A stretch of 64,000 nt of DNA from Desulfospira joergensenii DSM 10085 (lineage in GTDB: Bacteria; Desulfobacterota; Desulfobacteria; Desulfobacterales; Desulfobacteraceae): positions 806,001-870,000 of the forward strand of contig NZ_ATUG01000002.1 in NCBI RefSeq assembly GCF_000420085.1. Direction: 5' to 3'. A model generated the notes under the pieces. It saw nothing but the letters and a program-made list of their open reading frames with translations, had not been told where the DNA came from and made no database searches. Positions 1 through 8,811 of this stretch are shown here, piece after piece (within the stretch, counting starts at the first letter, position 1; each line of letters starts with the position of its first letter). The position numbers and the translations under genes were made by a program.

Positions 1-1279
1 CCCGCTCCCCGTGGAGGGCATTGTCCAGACCCATGAGCTCATCGTCCTTTTCCACCCGCAGACCCCCGGTGATCAGCTTGGTGATATAAATCACGATCAG
101 GGTGGCAATACCGCTGAAGGCGATGGTGGCTACGATGGAGACGAATTGGATCCAGACCTGGCCCGGGTTCCCGTAAAAGAGCCCGGCTGCGCCTTCGGTG
201 ATGGAGGGGGAGGCAAACAGACCTGTGGCCATGGCCCCCCAGATGCCGCAGAGTCCGTGGATCCCGAAGGCGTCCAGGGAATCGTCATAGCCCAGTCTGT
301 TCTTGAGTACGGCCACTCCAAAGTATCCGATGCCCCCGGCCACAACGCCGATGACCATGGCTCCGCCCAGGGGGACGAATCCGGCTGCCGGGGTGATCCC
401 CACCAGGCCGGCAATGACGCCGGAGGCCAGGCCCAGGAGGGTGGGTTTTTTGCTGATCTTCCATTCAATGAAGAGCCAGGCCAGGCCGGCGGCGGCAGCC
501 GCTGTGTTGGTGACCAGGAAGGCTGAGGCCGCCACCCCGTCTGCGGCCAGTTCGCTGCCGGCATTGAATCCGAACCAGCCGAACCAGAGGAGCCCGGCTC
601 CCAGGGCCGTGAAGGCCACGCTGGACGGGATCATGGCTTCTTTGCCGTATCCTTTCCGTTTGCCCAGGACCAGGGCCAGGACCAGGCCGGAAACCCCGGC
701 GTTGATGTGGACCACATTTCCCCCGGCAAAATCAAGGGCCCCCATTTTGTGCATCCATCCCCCGCCCCAGACCCAGTTGCATACCGGGGCATAGACAAAG
801 GTGATCCAGAGAATGGAAAAGATGATCCAGGCGGAGAACTTCATCCGGTCCACGGCCGATCCCAGGATCAGGGCAACGGAGATGCAGGCAAAGGTCATCT
901 GGAACAGGACAAAGATCAGGGTGGGAATGGTGCCGGAAACAGAAGCCGTGGTGATCCCGGAGAGCATGAAATGTTTCAGGTTGCCGATGAGCAGGCTTTG
1001 GCTTTCCCCGAATGCCAGGGAATACCCCCAGGCCACCCAGACCACGCTGGCCAGACAATAAGCCACCAGGGTCATGGCCATGGTGTTCAGGATGTTTTTA
1101 TACCGGGACATGCCCCCGTAAAAAAGGGCCAGGCCGGCCGGTGTCATCATCATGACCAGGGCCGTGGATATGGTTACCCAGGCCGTATCTCCGGTGTCCA
1201 GGGTTCCGTCGGCTGCAAAAAGAGTGGATGCGTTGAAAATTAAAAATCCCAGGGTGAGCAGGCTCTGTTTCAGTCTCAT
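1..1279 (-). CDS. amt: Ammonium transporter (Amt family), C-terminus cut by window edge
   Basis: Translating the minus strand from the ATG at 1279 gives 426 residues without a stop, running off the left edge. The first ~22 residues form a signal peptide (hydrophobic, ending LFAADG). Amt family motifs follow: DTAWVTISTALVMMMTPAG, FYGGMSR, the FVYAPVCNWVWGGGWM segment, the HINAG region, GFNAGS and the late HGLCGIWG stretch. The visible end, GLDNALHGER, is where Amt proteins finish, so only a few residues are missing. The protein is a trimeric inner-membrane channel for ammonium uptake. A consensus sigma-54 promoter lies about 60 bases upstream, which implies control by nitrogen status through an NtrC-type activator. 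No glnK is visible here; it may lie beyond the edge. Confidence 0.95.
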   Translation of the reverse strand, partial: MRLKQSLLTLGFLIFNASTLFAADGTLDTGDTAWVTISTALVMMMTPAGLALFYGGMSRYKNILNTMAMTLVAYCLASVVWVAWGYSLAFGESQSLLIGNLKHFMLSGITTASVSGTIPTLIFVLFQMTFACISVALILGSAVDRMKFSAWIIFSILWITFVYAPVCNWVWGGGWMHKMGALDFAGGNVVHINAGVSGLVLALVLGKRKGYGKEAMIPSSVAFTALGAGLLWFGWFGFNAGSELAADGVAASAFLVTNTAAAAAGLAWLFIEWKISKKPTLLGLASGVIAGLVGITPAAGFVPLGGAMVIGVVAGGIGYFGVAVLKNRLGYDDSLDAFGIHGLCGIWGAMATGLFASPSITEGAAGLFYGNPGQVWIQFVSIVATIAFSGIATLIVIYITKLITGGLRVEKDDELMGLDNALHGER

Positions 1280-1338
1280 GCTTTTTTCCTTGATTTTGTC
1301 ATTTATGTTTTTTTTCTCCATTTTCCCACTCTCCATGG

Positions 1339-1354
1339 AGCAAGGGGTGTGCCA
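1339..1354 (-). promoter_or_regulatory. Sigma-54 (-24/-12) promoter of amt
   Basis: Read on the minus strand the sequence is TGGCACACCCCTTGCT, an exact match to the RpoN consensus TGGCAC-N5-TTGCW. It points toward amt, whose start codon is 60 bases downstream. The AT-rich stretch 1355-1550 behind it would hold activator sites, but I could not single one out. Confidence 0.8.
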
Positions 1355-1550
1355 CAGAACCTTGGAATTTTAAATACATTTTTAAGATCTTGAATTTAAA
1401 GAGTTTTTTTTAAGGGCGTAGCCGGGGATACAGAAAGTAGGGTAAAAAAGGGAAATTTAATTACAAATATGTAAAATAAGAGTTTGTTTTAGGATCCATT
1501 TTTGTAATAAAAAATATTTTTCTTAAATTAAATATCAATTAAAAAGAAAA

Positions 1551-4500
1551 TCATCTTTTTAGCCGGGCGTTGGAGGGAAAATAGGAGTCGGATAATTTAC
1601 ATTTTTGTATTTTATCCATGGGCCGGGTGGAGGTCACGGTCAGGGTGACGGCTCCCCAGTCCGATTCAACCTTTCCCCTGAGAAGATAGGGCCGGCCGTA
1701 ATCGAGCATATGGCAGAACCGGGCATAGGGCCCGGGAAAGAAAACCGTTTCCACCAGGCCGGTTTCATCTTCAAAGGTGAGAAATTTCATGGGGTCTCCC
1801 TGCTTTGTCTGGACGGTCTTCCCGGAGATCAGCCATCCGGCGAATTTTACGGTTTTACCGATATGGCCGGGCAGATGATCTGCCTTGACCGTGTTTTCCC
1901 GTTCAACCGACTCTCTGTAGAGAAGAATGGGGTGGGAATCGCATAGGAATCCCAGCGCTGAGAATTCTTGTTGAAGAATGTCCAGGGATTTGTCCGGGGG
2001 CAGGTCGGGCAGGTCGGGCGCCGGGCCCGGCACGGGAAACAGGGCCGGGCCCGGGTCTTTGCTCCGGCTGTGCCAGCATGCAAAGGCCCATGAAAGTACC
2101 CCCCGGCTTTGCCCCTGCCTGAACCGGTCCAGGCTGCCGCTGTGGATCAGGGCCCTGGCATCGTCCCTCCGGGGCCGGACCCGGTCCAGGAAGTCTTCCA
2201 GGCCGGTAAAATCCGCTTTTTTTCTCTCGGTTAGGATCTGCTCCATGGCCGATCCGGAAAGATTTTTTATGGCCATGAGGCCCACCCGGAGGGTCTGCCC
2301 CCGTCCCTTCCAGGGGATATCACTTTCCAGGATGTCCGGCGCAAGGATAGTCAGCCCCAGCCGCCTGGCCTCGGATACATAGGCAAAGGCAGAGTAAAAT
2401 CCGCCCTGGTTGCTGATCACGGCGGCCATGAACGGGGCCGGATAATGGGTTTTCAGATATGCCGCCTGGAAAGAAATCCGGGCATAGGAGGCAGAATGGG
2501 GCTTGCAAAAGGAGTAGCCTGAAAAGCTGACGATCATTTCCCAGACCTTCTGGATATCCCGGGGGGATGCGCCTTTTTGGGCCGCTCCCATGGAAAACTG
2601 CTGAAAATAATCTGCCAGTTCCCGGGTCTTGTCCTTTTTGGACATGATTTTGCGCAGGCCGTCCGCCTTTGCATGGCTGAATCCGGCCATTTTTACGGCC
2701 ACCCGGGACACATCTTCCTGATAGACCATGATGCCGAAGGTCTCGTCCAGAAGATCCCCGATCAGGGGATGGATAGGCTCCCAGACTCCGGTGTGGAGGC
2801 GTTCAAGGTAGATTTTGATATAGTCGTTGGCAGCCGGCCGGATGATGGAGGAATGGATGACCACATGGTCGAAATCTCCTATCTTGGATTTTTTCTGGAG
2901 CAGGCGGGTGGCCGGGCTTTCAATGTAGAAACAGCCCATGGTGTGGCCCTGGGCCACGGTCTGCTGGGTCTCAAAGTCATCTTCCGGATCCATGAGGTCA
3001 AAGTCGTCAAATTTTCCCGTTTCCGTCCGGATGGAGGTCACGGTGTCCCGGATCACCCCCAGGCTCCTATTGCCCAGAAGATCAATCTTGACCAGGCCGG
3101 CGGCCTCGGCCCCGTCCTTGTCCCACTGGATCAGGGGGACGCCCTTGGGAGCGGTCTGGATTGGCACATAATGATCCATGGGTTCCGGGGTGATTACGAT
3201 GCCGCCGGGATGGACGGACAAATGCCTGGGGGTTCCGGTAAGGGCCTGGGCAAAGGCCATGATCTTTGGCCAGGGCTCCGGAAACTCCATGAACCTGAAC
3301 TTCGGGTCTTTGCGGACAGCCTCCAGCAGGCCCTGGTCTGCCTGGTCCTGGTGCCAGAACCAGGGCAGCCGTTTGGACACCCGGGAGATCTCCGGGTCGG
3401 GCAGGCCGAAGACCCGGGCCGTTTCCCGGACCGCCATCCTGGGCTGGAACAGGATATGGCTTGCGACCATGGCGCTGTGCCCTGAAAATTTTTTAAGGAC
3501 CCGGTCCAGGATCAGATCCCGTTCATCCCATGCAAAATCAATGTCAATGTCCGGAGGATCTTTGCGGTCCGGATTTAAAAACCGCTCAAAGTAGAGGTTG
3601 TGTTTGATGGGGCAGACATTGGTGATCCTGAGACAATAGGCCACAATGGATGCCGCACCTGATCCCCGCCCGCAGATCCGGGAGGCTCTTGACACGATAT
3701 CCTGGACCACCAGGAAGTATTGGCAGAAATTTTTCTCTTGGATAATGGCCAGTTCATGGTCGATTCTCTCGGCCGCTTTCAGGGGCAGGGGGCGGCCATA
3801 CCGTCCGGCAGCCCCCTCAAGGGTCTTTTCCCTCAATACCAGGGAGGCCGGCCGGGTCTCCCCCTGGAGGGGGGGCATGACAATGCCGAAGTCCGGCCCC
3901 TGAAATTCGATTCTTTCCGCCAGGTCCCGGCTGGCGGCAAGGGTCTGGGCAAGGGTCTGGAATCGCCGGAAGTACAGGTCCGGGGAACCCAGGAAGGCAT
4001 TGGCCGGAACCTGATCTGCCCGGGACAGCCGGCCTAGGCAACTCTTTTTATCAATGGTCCGGACCAGGGTGTGAAGGGGGTGATCGCCGGGATGGAGAAA
4101 AAAACTGCCCGGGCTGGCCGTTACCGGGAGGTTCCGTTTCTGTGCGGTCCGGCAGAGTTCCCTGTGGCCCGGAGAGGGGGTCCGGGGAATGTGGGCGGCC
4201 AAATCCACACCCTGATCGTGCCAGGAGGCCAGGAGAGCCGGGGATTTGGTCAGGACCAGGAGGCCCCGGCCAAATTCGGGCAGCCGGTCTTTGAGCCTGA
4301 AATCCGGCTCCCTGTGGCGCCGGGTCAAAAGCCGGGTCAGATTGCTGAATCCTTTCCGGGTTTTGGCCAGGCAGACGGCCCTGTGGGGAGTGTTGGGATC
4401 CGTGATTTCAGCCCCGATAATCGGGGAGATGCCGTGATGGCGGCATTCCGTGATAAAGGACCACATCCCGTAAAGATTGTCCGTGTCGGTGAGGGCCAGG

Positions 4501-4619
4501 CGGTCATACCCCAGGCGGGCGGCGTGGTTACACAGGTTTTTGATGGACGGGGTGGCCCACATCAGGGAGTAGTGGGACCGGACACACAGGGGGATCATAG
4601 GGGGCTTCTTGTTTTTCAT
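1551..4619 (-). CDS. dnaE2: Error-prone DNA polymerase III alpha subunit DnaE2 (ImuC)
   Basis: This 1022-residue C-family polymerase is close to the usual DnaE2 length and shorter than replicative DnaE. An N-terminal PHP domain opens with the CVRSHYSLMWATPSI and LALTDTDNLYG segments. The polymerase core carries the catalytic PDIDIDF motif near residue 355, then YQEDVSRVA and the helix-hairpin-helix/fingers region KPHSASYARISFQAAYLKTH. A C-terminal OB fold follows (VKFAGWLISGKTVQTKQG). The gene lies 7 bases after imuB in an operon headed by lexA, which identifies it as the polymerase of the SOS mutasome (translesion synthesis, damage-induced mutagenesis). In family members ImuB supplies the clamp contact. 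Expression is probably LexA-controlled through the operon promoter. Confidence 0.93.
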   Translation of the reverse strand: MKNKKPPMIPLCVRSHYSLMWATPSIKNLCNHAARLGYDRLALTDTDNLYGMWSFITECRHHGISPIIGAEITDPNTPHRAVCLAKTRKGFSNLTRLLTRRHREPDFRLKDRLPEFGRGLLVLTKSPALLASWHDQGVDLAAHIPRTPSPGHRELCRTAQKRNLPVTASPGSFFLHPGDHPLHTLVRTIDKKSCLGRLSRADQVPANAFLGSPDLYFRRFQTLAQTLAASRDLAERIEFQGPDFGIVMPPLQGETRPASLVLREKTLEGAAGRYGRPLPLKAAERIDHELAIIQEKNFCQYFLVVQDIVSRASRICGRGSGAASIVAYCLRITNVCPIKHNLYFERFLNPDRKDPPDIDIDFAWDERDLILDRVLKKFSGHSAMVASHILFQPRMAVRETARVFGLPDPEISRVSKRLPWFWHQDQADQGLLEAVRKDPKFRFMEFPEPWPKIMAFAQALTGTPRHLSVHPGGIVITPEPMDHYVPIQTAPKGVPLIQWDKDGAEAAGLVKIDLLGNRSLGVIRDTVTSIRTETGKFDDFDLMDPEDDFETQQTVAQGHTMGCFYIESPATRLLQKKSKIGDFDHVVIHSSIIRPAANDYIKIYLERLHTGVWEPIHPLIGDLLDETFGIMVYQEDVSRVAVKMAGFSHAKADGLRKIMSKKDKTRELADYFQQFSMGAAQKGASPRDIQKVWEMIVSFSGYSFCKPHSASYARISFQAAYLKTHYPAPFMAAVISNQGGFYSAFAYVSEARRLGLTILAPDILESDIPWKGRGQTLRVGLMAIKNLSGSAMEQILTERKKADFTGLEDFLDRVRPRRDDARALIHSGSLDRFRQGQSRGVLSWAFACWHSRSKDPGPALFPVPGPAPDLPDLPPDKSLDILQQEFSALGFLCDSHPILLYRESVERENTVKADHLPGHIGKTVKFAGWLISGKTVQTKQGDPMKFLTFEDETGLVETVFFPGPYARFCHMLDYGRPYLLRGKVESDWGAVTLTVTSTRPMDKIQKCKLSDSYFPSNARLKR

Positions 4620-4626
4620 GGGCTTT

Positions 4627-5859
4627 TTAGGCTGAAGACTGAAGGCCGAAGGATTTTTTCCTGAATACCTTCAGCCTATTCACCTGACCGGAACGGTCCA
4701 GGGTCAGGCCGGTCCGGACGATGCCGGGACCGAACCGGGCCCGGATTTTGTCCAGGGCCCTGGAAATGTTCTCCTGGGAGTCCTGCTTGGACTTCTTCCT
4801 GAACAGGGAGTCCTGTACGGGGCGGGCCGGGCCTTTTGTGCAGATCAGTTCCATGTGGCGTATCCTCACCCGCCGGGCCCATGCCCGGATCAGGATCTGG
4901 TCGCAGATTTTGAACATGGCCGGTTCAAGGGTGGTGGAGAGTTTCCCGGCGGCCCGGCCCTGGATTCCGTCGGAATAGGACAGGATGATTTCGGCGGATC
5001 TGCCGGCCATGTTCCGTCTTCTGAGGTCTGTACAGATCTCTTCCACCATTTCGTAAAGGGCGGATCGAAGGTCAGCGGGGTCATTGGTGTCCTGGCCGAA
5101 TTCCCGGCCGGTCCGGATGAAATTTTTCGTCCCCGGGGTCTGGGCTGGGGAAACCGGTTCCGGATCAATGCCCCGGATCAGGTCATGGATCCGGCGGGAT
5201 CTCCCGGGAAAAGGGATCTCCAGCTGTGCCGGGCTTAAAAGACGGAGCTGGGAGACCCGGGACAGGTTGAATGTGGTAAGGGTTTCCAGCTCCTCCCGGT
5301 CAATACCGGGAACCAGGGAAAGGGAAAGGGGCTCCAGAAAATCCGCCTCTTCACCCGGCGCCACTATATACTCTCCCAGGGGCTTGACCAAACGGGTGGC
5401 CACCTTGGCCACGATTCTGGTGGTGGCCAGGGCCCAGATGGGGTCCAGGCCCAGGTCCCGCTGAAGGGCTTTTCTCAGACGGAAGGCTACGTCCACGGGC
5501 GGACCGAAAAGCCTGGATGTGCCGGTCATGTCCAGGAAGATATGGCCGTCTGCCCGGCCCGGTTCCACCCGGGGGGTATAGGCCAGGGCCTTTTGGGTGA
5601 TCTGGCCCATGGCCTGTTCATACCGGTTGAATTTGGGCGGCAGGATTTTGATGCCGGGGGTCATGCGCCTGGCCCGGGCCAGATCCATTCCCTTTCGGAT
5701 GCCTTCCCTGAAGGCCGGATCGTTCATATCAAAGACCCGGGCCCTGGGGGTTCCCAGGGGGGCGATGATAAAGGGGTGATTTTTCAGCCCCGGCGAGATG
5801 CCGGTTTCAATGGCTGCGGCAAAGTCGGCCACGTTCAGGTGGATGATGGATCGTTCCAT
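4627..5859 (-). CDS. imuB: ImuB-like inactive Y-family DNA polymerase
   Basis: This 410-residue protein has the Y-family fold but lacks catalytic acidic residues. The first motif reads IHLNVADFAAAIE where active enzymes have the HxDxDxFFAxVE pattern, so the metal-binding Asp is Asn. The SIDE motif region reads DGHIFLDMTG, with the Asp-Glu pair replaced. This is the hallmark of ImuB, the non-catalytic hub that recruits DnaE2 to the sliding clamp. Near residue 349 QDSLF matches a beta-clamp-binding motif, followed by the little-finger-end signature ALDKIRARFG. I chose the ATG at 5859, which overlaps the end of the DUF72 gene by 25 bases (translational coupling); a longer frame upstream lies inside DUF72. 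No ImuA is encoded beside it. Confidence 0.85.
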   Translation of the reverse strand: MERSIIHLNVADFAAAIETGISPGLKNHPFIIAPLGTPRARVFDMNDPAFREGIRKGMDLARARRMTPGIKILPPKFNRYEQAMGQITQKALAYTPRVEPGRADGHIFLDMTGTSRLFGPPVDVAFRLRKALQRDLGLDPIWALATTRIVAKVATRLVKPLGEYIVAPGEEADFLEPLSLSLVPGIDREELETLTTFNLSRVSQLRLLSPAQLEIPFPGRSRRIHDLIRGIDPEPVSPAQTPGTKNFIRTGREFGQDTNDPADLRSALYEMVEEICTDLRRRNMAGRSAEIILSYSDGIQGRAAGKLSTTLEPAMFKICDQILIRAWARRVRIRHMELICTKGPARPVQDSLFRKKSKQDSQENISRALDKIRARFGPGIVRTGLTLDRSGQVNRLKVFRKKSFGLQSSA

Positions 5860-6713
5860 GATTTTTCCAGCAGAGAGATCAGTTTCCGGGCGTTGGCCGG
5901 GGCCTGGCCCCGGACATGGTTGTTGAAAAAGAGGGCGCCCCGGGAGGCTTTGGAACTCAGTTTCCGGGCGATGAATCCGGTCCATTCCTCAAGCTCCGGA
6001 TCTGAATAATTGTAGTCAAACTGGTGCTGCATGCTTCCGGATCCCCATCCTTTGCAATTCCTGCCGTGGAACCGGACATAAAAAAGATCGGGATTGGTGA
6101 TCCGGTCCAGCCTGGGAAACAAAGGGGGCAGTCTGGGGCAGTCCACGGTGACCAGGGTGACCCGGCGCCGTTCAAGTTCGGAAAAGACCTTTTCATTGAC
6201 CCAGGAGTCGTGGCGGAACTCCACGGCCAGGGGAAGGCCGGCGGTTTCCGTCAGTTCATCCAGAAGGGCGGCAAGGTATTGCCGGGACTCCGGGGTCCGC
6301 CTGAAGTACGGGGGGAGCTGGATCAGTACGCATAAAAGCCTGCCCGAAGCTTTTAACGGAGCGATTCCCCGGCAATATTGTCTGGCCTCCTCTTTCCACT
6401 GGTTTTGCCGGACTTCATGGGTCAGGGTCCGGGTCAGTTTGGCGGCAAACCTGAACCCGGCATCCACCCGGGAGCACATGCGCTCCATGGCCGGGGCCTT
6501 GGGCATCTGGTACCAGGTGTAGTTGAGTTCGGTGGCCCTGAAGACTCCGGCATACCGGGGAAGCATGTCGGCAGAGTGGGTGCCGGCAGGGTAGAACCCG
6601 GAATCCACCCATTCCCCGTAGGAATACCCGCTGGTCCCCACCAGAATCTCGGGTCCGTGGGGGGTTTTGCTGTTCCCGCAGATGACCTTTTCCGCCGCTC
6701 TCGCCGGGGTCAT
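5835..6713 (-). CDS. DUF72 (YecE-like) protein in SOS operon
   Basis: The 292-residue protein belongs to the DUF72/YecE family, a TIM-barrel fold. Evidence is the N-terminal ILVGTSGYSYGEWVDSGFYP, the TELNYTWYQMP segment, FRFAAKLTRTLTHE, and the closing FFNNHVRGQAPANARKL, all typical of the family. The biochemical role of DUF72 proteins is not established. The start overlaps the lexA stop as ATGA, and the 3' end overlaps imuB, so the gene is translationally coupled on both sides and is an integral operon member. It occupies the position that imuA takes in classical lexA-imuA-imuB-dnaE2 cassettes, which suggests a link to DNA-damage tolerance (inference). Confidence 0.88.
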   Translation of the reverse strand: MTPARAAEKVICGNSKTPHGPEILVGTSGYSYGEWVDSGFYPAGTHSADMLPRYAGVFRATELNYTWYQMPKAPAMERMCSRVDAGFRFAAKLTRTLTHEVRQNQWKEEARQYCRGIAPLKASGRLLCVLIQLPPYFRRTPESRQYLAALLDELTETAGLPLAVEFRHDSWVNEKVFSELERRRVTLVTVDCPRLPPLFPRLDRITNPDLFYVRFHGRNCKGWGSGSMQHQFDYNYSDPELEEWTGFIARKLSSKASRGALFFNNHVRGQAPANARKLISLLEKSWNDPSST

Positions 6714-7342
6714 ATCTCCATCCCCTGGGGCGGCCGGATAATTCCGATGACTTTGCCCTGGACCAGGACCTCATCAAAATCGTACACCCGGGGCCGGAAC
6801 TCCGGGTTTTCCGGCCTCAGTTCGATCCCGTCCCTGTGGAGAAAGAAGCGTTTCACCGTGGCCTCTTCGCTGTGGATCAGGGCCACGATGATTTCCCGGT
6901 CCCGTGCATACTGCCGGGGCCGGCAGATGGCGATATCCTGGTCAAGGATTCCGGCATCTTTCATGGAGAAGCCGTGAACCCTCAGGGCAAACAGGTCCGG
7001 GTCCGGATAAAGGGCGGCATCCACCAGGATGGATCCCTCCCATTCCTGCTGGGCGTACATGGGCAGGCCGGCGGTGATGTTTCCGATGATCGGGACCTGC
7101 CGGTGCTGGAGGGCGGGGTCTCCGGAAGGGTCAAGGATGTGGATGGTCCTGGAATAGCGGCCTTGACGGCGGATATATTGTTTGTCTTCAAGGGTTTTTA
7201 GAATCTGGGCCACGGCGGCATGGCTGGTGGAAAGATCGGCTGCCGCCGCCCTGAGACTGGGGGCGGTTCCGGTTTGTTGAACGGCCTGTTTCAGGTATTC
7301 AAACACGGTCCGCTGTTTGGGGGTCAGGGGGTGTCTTTTCAT
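6710..7342 (-). CDS. lexA: LexA repressor
   Basis: The protein is 210 residues, a standard LexA length. The N-terminal winged helix opens LTPKQRTVFEYLK and continues into the recognition helix SHAAVAQILKTLEDK. The self-cleavage bond is Ala91-Gly92 in GNITAGLP. The serine-lysine dyad is Ser126 (HGFSMKDAGI) and Lys164 (ATVKRFF). It represses SOS genes until RecA-stimulated autocleavage. It heads the operon with DUF72, imuB and dnaE2 and so probably represses all four genes; this may be a second, cassette-specific LexA. The Shine-Dalgarno sequence GAGGAG lies 6 bases before the ATG. Confidence 0.95.
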   Translation of the reverse strand: MKRHPLTPKQRTVFEYLKQAVQQTGTAPSLRAAAADLSTSHAAVAQILKTLEDKQYIRRQGRYSRTIHILDPSGDPALQHRQVPIIGNITAGLPMYAQQEWEGSILVDAALYPDPDLFALRVHGFSMKDAGILDQDIAICRPRQYARDREIIVALIHSEEATVKRFFLHRDGIELRPENPEFRPRVYDFDEVLVQGKVIGIIRPPQGMEI

Positions 7343-7366
7343 GGGAGCTCCTCTTCATTTTGGCCC

Positions 7367-7406
7367 AGTGTCGCAAAATATTAAAATAATGTCAATGTAA
7401 ATGTAA
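7367..7406 (-). promoter_or_regulatory. Candidate promoter and repeat-type operator of the lexA operon
   Basis: On the minus strand TTGACA (7390-7395) is followed after 17 bases by GACACT (7367-7372), giving a strong -35 and a weak -10. Three tandem hexamers (ATGTCA, ATGTAA, ATGTAA on the plus strand, 7389-7406) overlap the -35. They could be LexA contact sites, but they do not match a LexA box that I can name with certainty. Confidence 0.35.
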
Positions 7407-7811
7407 ATGAATAGTTAAGTTTATGTTTAAGGCTGGAATGGGGGGTGTCCATGGACGGGCCGGGCTTTAAGGGCTTGGGTCTGGATTGTCGGGAAGAAAG
7501 AACAAAAACGTAAATTGTGCCCTCATCCTTATGGATAGAGAAACCAAAATGCCTTATTCGGCTTGGTCGGAATATGTGATTATTTCAAAAACGTCATAGA
7601 TATCCGGATTAAAATCGACATATTTGAAACTTTTAGCCCTTGGATATTAAAAATAGATGATCAATAAAAAAGACAATTTAAAAATTTCCTGGAAATCAGG
7701 GGGGTTATAATAAGAGGCAAGAATTGCTTCCAGGCTGGTATCAGAATTGCTAAAAATCAAAACCGTTATGCAGGTAAACGCGGGTCAGGAGATTTTTACG
7801 GATTTGGAAAG

Positions 7812-7830
7812 AAAATGGTTAGACCATTTT
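7812..7830. promoter_or_regulatory. Palindrome of FadR/PdhR type upstream of livG
   Basis: The sequence AAAATGGTTAGACCATTTT is a perfect inverted repeat with 8-base arms and a 3-base centre. Its TGGT-N3-ACCA core is the operator type of FadR-subfamily GntR regulators. It lies in the 685-base gene-free stretch 7343-8027, about 70 bases upstream of a promoter-like sequence for the liv operon. No GntR gene is in the window. The rest of this stretch is AT-rich and shows no credible gene. Confidence 0.4.
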
Positions 7831-7897
7831 GATTTTCAATCCCGGTTCTGGCTTAGGTTTCGGCTTTTTTTGCAGTAAAACGGCCTTTTTTTGGGGG

Positions 7898-7926
7898 TTG
7901 ACATTAAAAAATATATGGGCTACAGA
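7898..7926 (+). promoter_or_regulatory. Candidate sigma-70 promoter of the liv operon
   Basis: A perfect TTGACA at 7898-7903 is followed by a 17-base AT-rich spacer and TACAGA at 7921-7926. The -10 is poor (3 of 6). The site lies 100 bases before the livG start and is the best promoter-like sequence there. Confidence 0.35.
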
Positions 7927-8027
7927 AAGCTACAATCAGGCTATGGAAGCCCTTTTGGGGCGCTTGAGAGGTCTGGCGGAATCGTAAAAATATCAGGACG
8001 GCAAATTAACGGATTGAAAATTTTTTT

Positions 8028-8795
8028 ATGGCACAATTAGAACTGAAAAATATCAGTGTAAGGTTTGGCGGGCTCCTGGCCTTGTCCGATTTGAGTTTTA
8101 CCATCGGAAACGGCCGGGTCGTGGGGCTTATCGGGCCCAACGGCGCGGGCAAGACAACGGTTTTCAATGTTCTTACCGGTGTGTACAAGGCATCCGAAGG
8201 AGATGTGGTCTTTGACGGGAAATCCATCCTGGGCAACCGTCCCTATACCATCTTTGAGATGGGAATTGCCCGGACCTTTCAGAATATCCGCCTTTTTTCC
8301 GCCATGACAGCCGTGGAAAACGCCATGGTGGCCCGGCACTGCAGGGCCTCAAAGGGGATCGTGGGATCCATTCTCCGGACCCCGTCCCAGAAACGGGAAG
8401 AGGCCCGTATCCGAGACAAGGCCATGGAGGCCCTGACCTTCATGGGTGTGGATTCCTATGCAGATGATGTGGCATCCAACCTTCCCTACGGCCTCCAGCG
8501 AAGGCTGGAGATTGCCAGGGCCATTGCTTCGGAGCCCAAGGTTCTGCTCCTGGACGAGCCCGCAGCCGGTATGAACCCGTCCGAATCCTCTGAGCTGATG
8601 CATGACATTGCGCGTATAAAAGAGTTAGGAATTGACGTGCTCCTGGTGGAGCACGATATGAAAGTGGTCATGGGTGTGTGTGATCATATCGTTTGTGTTG
8701 ATCATGGTGTGAAAATTGCCGAAGGAGATTCCCAGGAAATTCAGAATAATCCAAAGGTGATTGAGGCGTATCTTGGTCAGCCTGCCAACCAGTAA
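8028..8795 (+). CDS. livG: Branched-chain amino acid type ABC transporter ATP-binding protein LivG
   Basis: This 255-residue ATPase has Walker A GPNGAGKTT, the Q-loop in ARTFQNIRLF, the Walker B segment VLLLDEPAAGMNP and the switch histidine in LVEHDMKVVM. The RTFQ-NIRLF and AAGMNP spellings are typical of LivG rather than LivF. It energises import together with LivF on the cytoplasmic face of LivHM. It is the first gene of the livG-K-H-M-F order. The ABC signature (LPYGLQRRLEIARA) is the LivG-type variant. The actual substrate cannot be told from this subunit; some LivK-type systems import other compounds such as amides. Confidence 0.93.
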   Translation: MAQLELKNISVRFGGLLALSDLSFTIGNGRVVGLIGPNGAGKTTVFNVLTGVYKASEGDVVFDGKSILGNRPYTIFEMGIARTFQNIRLFSAMTAVENAMVARHCRASKGIVGSILRTPSQKREEARIRDKAMEALTFMGVDSYADDVASNLPYGLQRRLEIARAIASEPKVLLLDEPAAGMNPSESSELMHDIARIKELGIDVLLVEHDMKVVMGVCDHIVCVDHGVKIAEGDSQEIQNNPKVIEAYLGQPANQ

Positions 8796-8811
8796 TGTTT
8801 AGGAGGAAAAG

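Noticed and set aside
1..1243. Long plus-strand frames over the amt gene
   Set aside because: The minus strand encodes the Amt protein with full family motifs; the plus-strand frames are shadows caused by high GC.
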